Shown here piece by piece: positions 62,450-64,000 of a stretch of DNA of 64,000 bases. The position numbers and the translations under genes were made by a program. Source of the DNA: CAYSCZ01 sp964429655 (GTDB taxonomy: Bacteria > Bacteroidota > Bacteroidia > Cytophagales > Cyclobacteriaceae); contig CAYSCZ010000005.1 of NCBI GenBank assembly GCA_964429655.1, positions 30,512-94,511 on the forward strand, in the 5' to 3' direction. Below the pieces are notes generated by a model that saw nothing but the letters and a program-made list of their open reading frames with translations, ran no database searches and had not been told where the DNA came from. Each line of letters starts with the position of its first letter. Position 1 is the first letter of the stretch.

Positions 62450-63263
62450 TCTCAAAGAAAAAATAAAGGAAACAACCAATTTCTTGACCCAGAAAGGTAT
62501 AAAAAAACCTGAGATCAGCATTATACTGGGCACAGGCCTTGGACAACTGGCCGAATCAATAGAACCTGAGGTGCAAATTGAATATGATGAGGTCCCCCAC
62601 TTCCCTGTTTCTACAGTAGAGTACCATCATGGCAAGCTTATTTATGGTGACCTGGAAGGAAAAAAAGTATTGGCCATGCAAGGCCGTTTTCATTACTATG
62701 AAGGTTACTCCATGCAGGAAATAACCTTTCCCGTTAGGGTAATGAAGCAAATGGGCGTTAAATATCTATTGATATCTAATGCTGCCGGAGCTGTAAATCT
62801 TAACTGGAAAAAAGGTGAGCTGATGCTGTTGGATGACCACATCAACCTACAGCCTGAAAATCCGCTCACCGGAATCAACGATAATGAGTTGGGGCCAAGG
62901 TTTCCGGACATGAGCCAGCCATATAGCAAAGCGTTAAATGATCAATTAAAAGCAATTGCGCATAGGCAGAATGTCATACTGAATAAAGGCGTGTATGTAG
63001 CGGTAAGTGGTCCTAACCTGGAAACTCGTGCTGAATATCGATACCTGGGAATCATAGGGGCAGACGCCGTGGGCATGTCTACCGTGCCGGAAGTGATTGT
63101 AGCCAATCACATGTCCTTACCATGCGCCGCAATATCTGTATTAACAGATGAATGTGATCCTGATAATTTACAACCGGTAGACATAAGTGAAATAATTGCT
63201 GTTGCGAAAACCGCGGAGAAAGACCTTACCCTCCTCTATAAGGAATTAGTGAGGGTATTGTAA
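62442..63263 (+). CDS. Purine nucleoside phosphorylase (PNP class I)
   Basis: 273 residues, trimeric (class I) type. Key motifs: IILGTGLGQLAESI, the phosphate-binding GRFHYYEGYSMQEITFPVRVM, ISNAAGAVN, LGIIGADAVGMSTVPEVIVA and ISVLTDECDPDN. It cleaves purine nucleosides to base and (deoxy)ribose-1-phosphate. It is the last gene of the operon, overlapping the secreted-protein gene by 8 bp. With the transketolase genes it could feed pentose carbon into central metabolism. Confidence 0.94.
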   Translation: MSNLKEKIKETTNFLTQKGIKKPEISIILGTGLGQLAESIEPEVQIEYDEVPHFPVSTVEYHHGKLIYGDLEGKKVLAMQGRFHYYEGYSMQEITFPVRVMKQMGVKYLLISNAAGAVNLNWKKGELMLLDDHINLQPENPLTGINDNELGPRFPDMSQPYSKALNDQLKAIAHRQNVILNKGVYVAVSGPNLETRAEYRYLGIIGADAVGMSTVPEVIVANHMSLPCAAISVLTDECDPDNLQPVDISEIIAVAKTAEKDLTLLYKELVRVL

Positions 63264-63271
63264 CTTTGCAG

Positions 63272-63517
63272 CTAATCAGGTTTTAATTTTCTATTTTCTT
63301 CCCGGGAAAGACATGAAAGAAAATCAATATTAAATGCTAAGTCAAGAATCACGGCTACTTCCACAACGTCATAAATCATCTTATTGGAAGGATTCTTTAA
63401 ACCGGATTCATCTTCAATAAAAGTCCTCCGCATCAACTGGTGATATAAGTCCGGCCATCGTACCTTTTCCGCATGCCTAGTGCACCACTCATATAATTCT
63501 TTCTCTGTAATTTCCAT
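63272..63517 (-). CDS. Small protein of unknown function
   Basis: 81 residues, acidic/charged, no signal peptide or helix. No family recognised. It begins at ATG 63515-63517 and converges on the PNP gene, ending 8 bp after its stop. Codon use looks like the surrounding genes and the sequence is not a shadow of another gene, so it is probably real. Confidence 0.6.
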   Translation of the reverse strand: MEITEKELYEWCTRHAEKVRWPDLYHQLMRRTFIEDESGLKNPSNKMIYDVVEVAVILDLAFNIDFLSCLSREENRKLKPD

Positions 63518-63651
63518 AATTCTTTGACAAGATCATTTGGGAAAGGTTTAATGCATGGATTTTATAAATAGTAATTTATGCCGGCTGTACAAATTCTTTC
63601 CTTCCATTTTTTACTTACATACTGACCCATTAAGTGTGTCTACAATTTTGA

Positions 63652-63945
63652 AAAAAAGTTCCCACAGAAGCTACACTCATGAAATGGAGTAAAAGATATC
63701 CGAGAATAAAATCAATTTCAAACCGGCTTGACCTTGAATTATTCTTTACTCATTTAAACTTTAACTACCGGATTAGGAGGATGATTTATACCACCAACTG
63801 GATTGTAAGACTCAATAAAGCATTTAGAGGAACATTGAAAATGAGAAACGCATTACCCACACCAAAAGCAGCCATCACTTTAATCGGTTATGTAGCTATG
63901 GAAACGTGGAGTAGTGCCTGGATCTTTTATTTACGGCTAGTATGA
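63652..63945 (+). pseudogene. IS256-family transposase, C-terminal fragment
   Basis: An open frame of about 97 residues (first ATG at 63679) resembles the C-terminal part of IS256-family transposases: KWSKRYPRIKSIS, IRRMIYTTNWIVRLNKAFRGTLKMRNALPTPKAAITLIGYVAME. An in-frame stop lies at 63649 and no catalytic DDE region exists upstream, so only the last quarter remains and the copy is dead. It sits 1 bp before the left end of the second MITE-like copy. Confidence 0.75.
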
Positions 63946-63946
63946 A

Positions 63947-64000
63947 TTTAACCCAGAATTGTCATTAGACTTTCTATTACATGGTTAAATCACTTCAAAT
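63947..64000. mobile_element. Second copy of the MITE-like element (left end, cut by window)
   Basis: The last 54 bases match the start of the element at 44865 with one substitution and one inserted base, beginning with the same TTTAACCCAGAAT end. The rest lies outside the window. Confidence 0.65.

Noticed and set aside
1..64000. CRISPR arrays, prophage, rRNA operons and known riboswitches
   Set aside because: No regularly spaced repeats, no phage structural or integrase genes, no rRNA-like sequence and no recognisable riboswitch core in any leader.

Overview
The window is chromosomal DNA of a Bacteroidota bacterium, most likely an aerobic marine or soil member of the Cytophagales. The signs are AT-rich DNA, sparse Shine-Dalgarno sequences, several TTG/GTG starts, TAnnTTTG-type -7 boxes, a TonB-dependent receptor with a CarboxypepD_reg-like N-domain, DUF3276, DUF3078 and DUF3298 proteins, a PorE-like OmpA/TPR/PD40 protein and a SufBCDSE operon. 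Most genes are housekeeping or typical Bacteroidota core genes. There is no prophage, CRISPR array or rRNA.

Layout. 1-12.5 kb: 5' part of ychF, an AI-2E family permease, a PUR-fold protein, a DUF58 protein, a divergent ferredoxin/acyl-CoA reductase pair, aconitase, a membrane protein, a PorE-like envelope protein and two small or large membrane proteins. 12.6-17.1 kb: TonB-dependent receptor plus SGNH lipoprotein pair. 17.2-18.5 kb: decayed gene remnants, including a phosphotransferase pseudogene. 18.6-22.1 kb: compact esterase / M17 aminopeptidase / ATP-grasp operon. 22.1-25.2 kb: duplicated-domain lipoprotein and two near-identical receiver-only proteins flanking a small secreted protein. 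25.2-32 kb: KamA-like radical SAM enzyme, ABC exporter, FAD oxidoreductase, prohibitin-like protein and citrate synthase. 32.1-38.2 kb: suf Fe-S assembly operon (sufB-C-D-S-E, DUF59, bacilliredoxin), then an Lrp regulator.

38.8-39.04 kb holds the most unusual element. It is an independently transcribed class II tRNA-like gene with a complete cloverleaf, a GTC (Asp) anticodon, G73, a Leu-like D-arm and a 71-nt variable region that folds into a long hairpin and contains a 15-codon reading frame.

39.1-51.4 kb: acyl-CoA ligase, DUF3298 lipoprotein and DUF3078 protein, then a stress island with five universal stress proteins, a PAS histidine kinase and a receiver-Crp fusion regulator. Three TGAT-N4-ATCA (FNR-like) palindromes lie upstream of its transcription units, which suggests one low-oxygen or redox regulon. 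A MITE-like element sits between two of the stress genes, and a second copy begins at the window's right edge beside an IS256 remnant. 51.5-55.5 kb: DUF456, YidD, a TPR hybrid kinase with an AraC output domain, and DUF2214.

55.6-63.3 kb: an eight-gene, tightly overlapping operon. It holds a split transketolase whose halves are separated by a von Willebrand factor A gene, a class III aminotransferase, an HTTM (gamma-carboxylase-like) membrane protein flanked by two small envelope proteins, and purine nucleoside phosphorylase.
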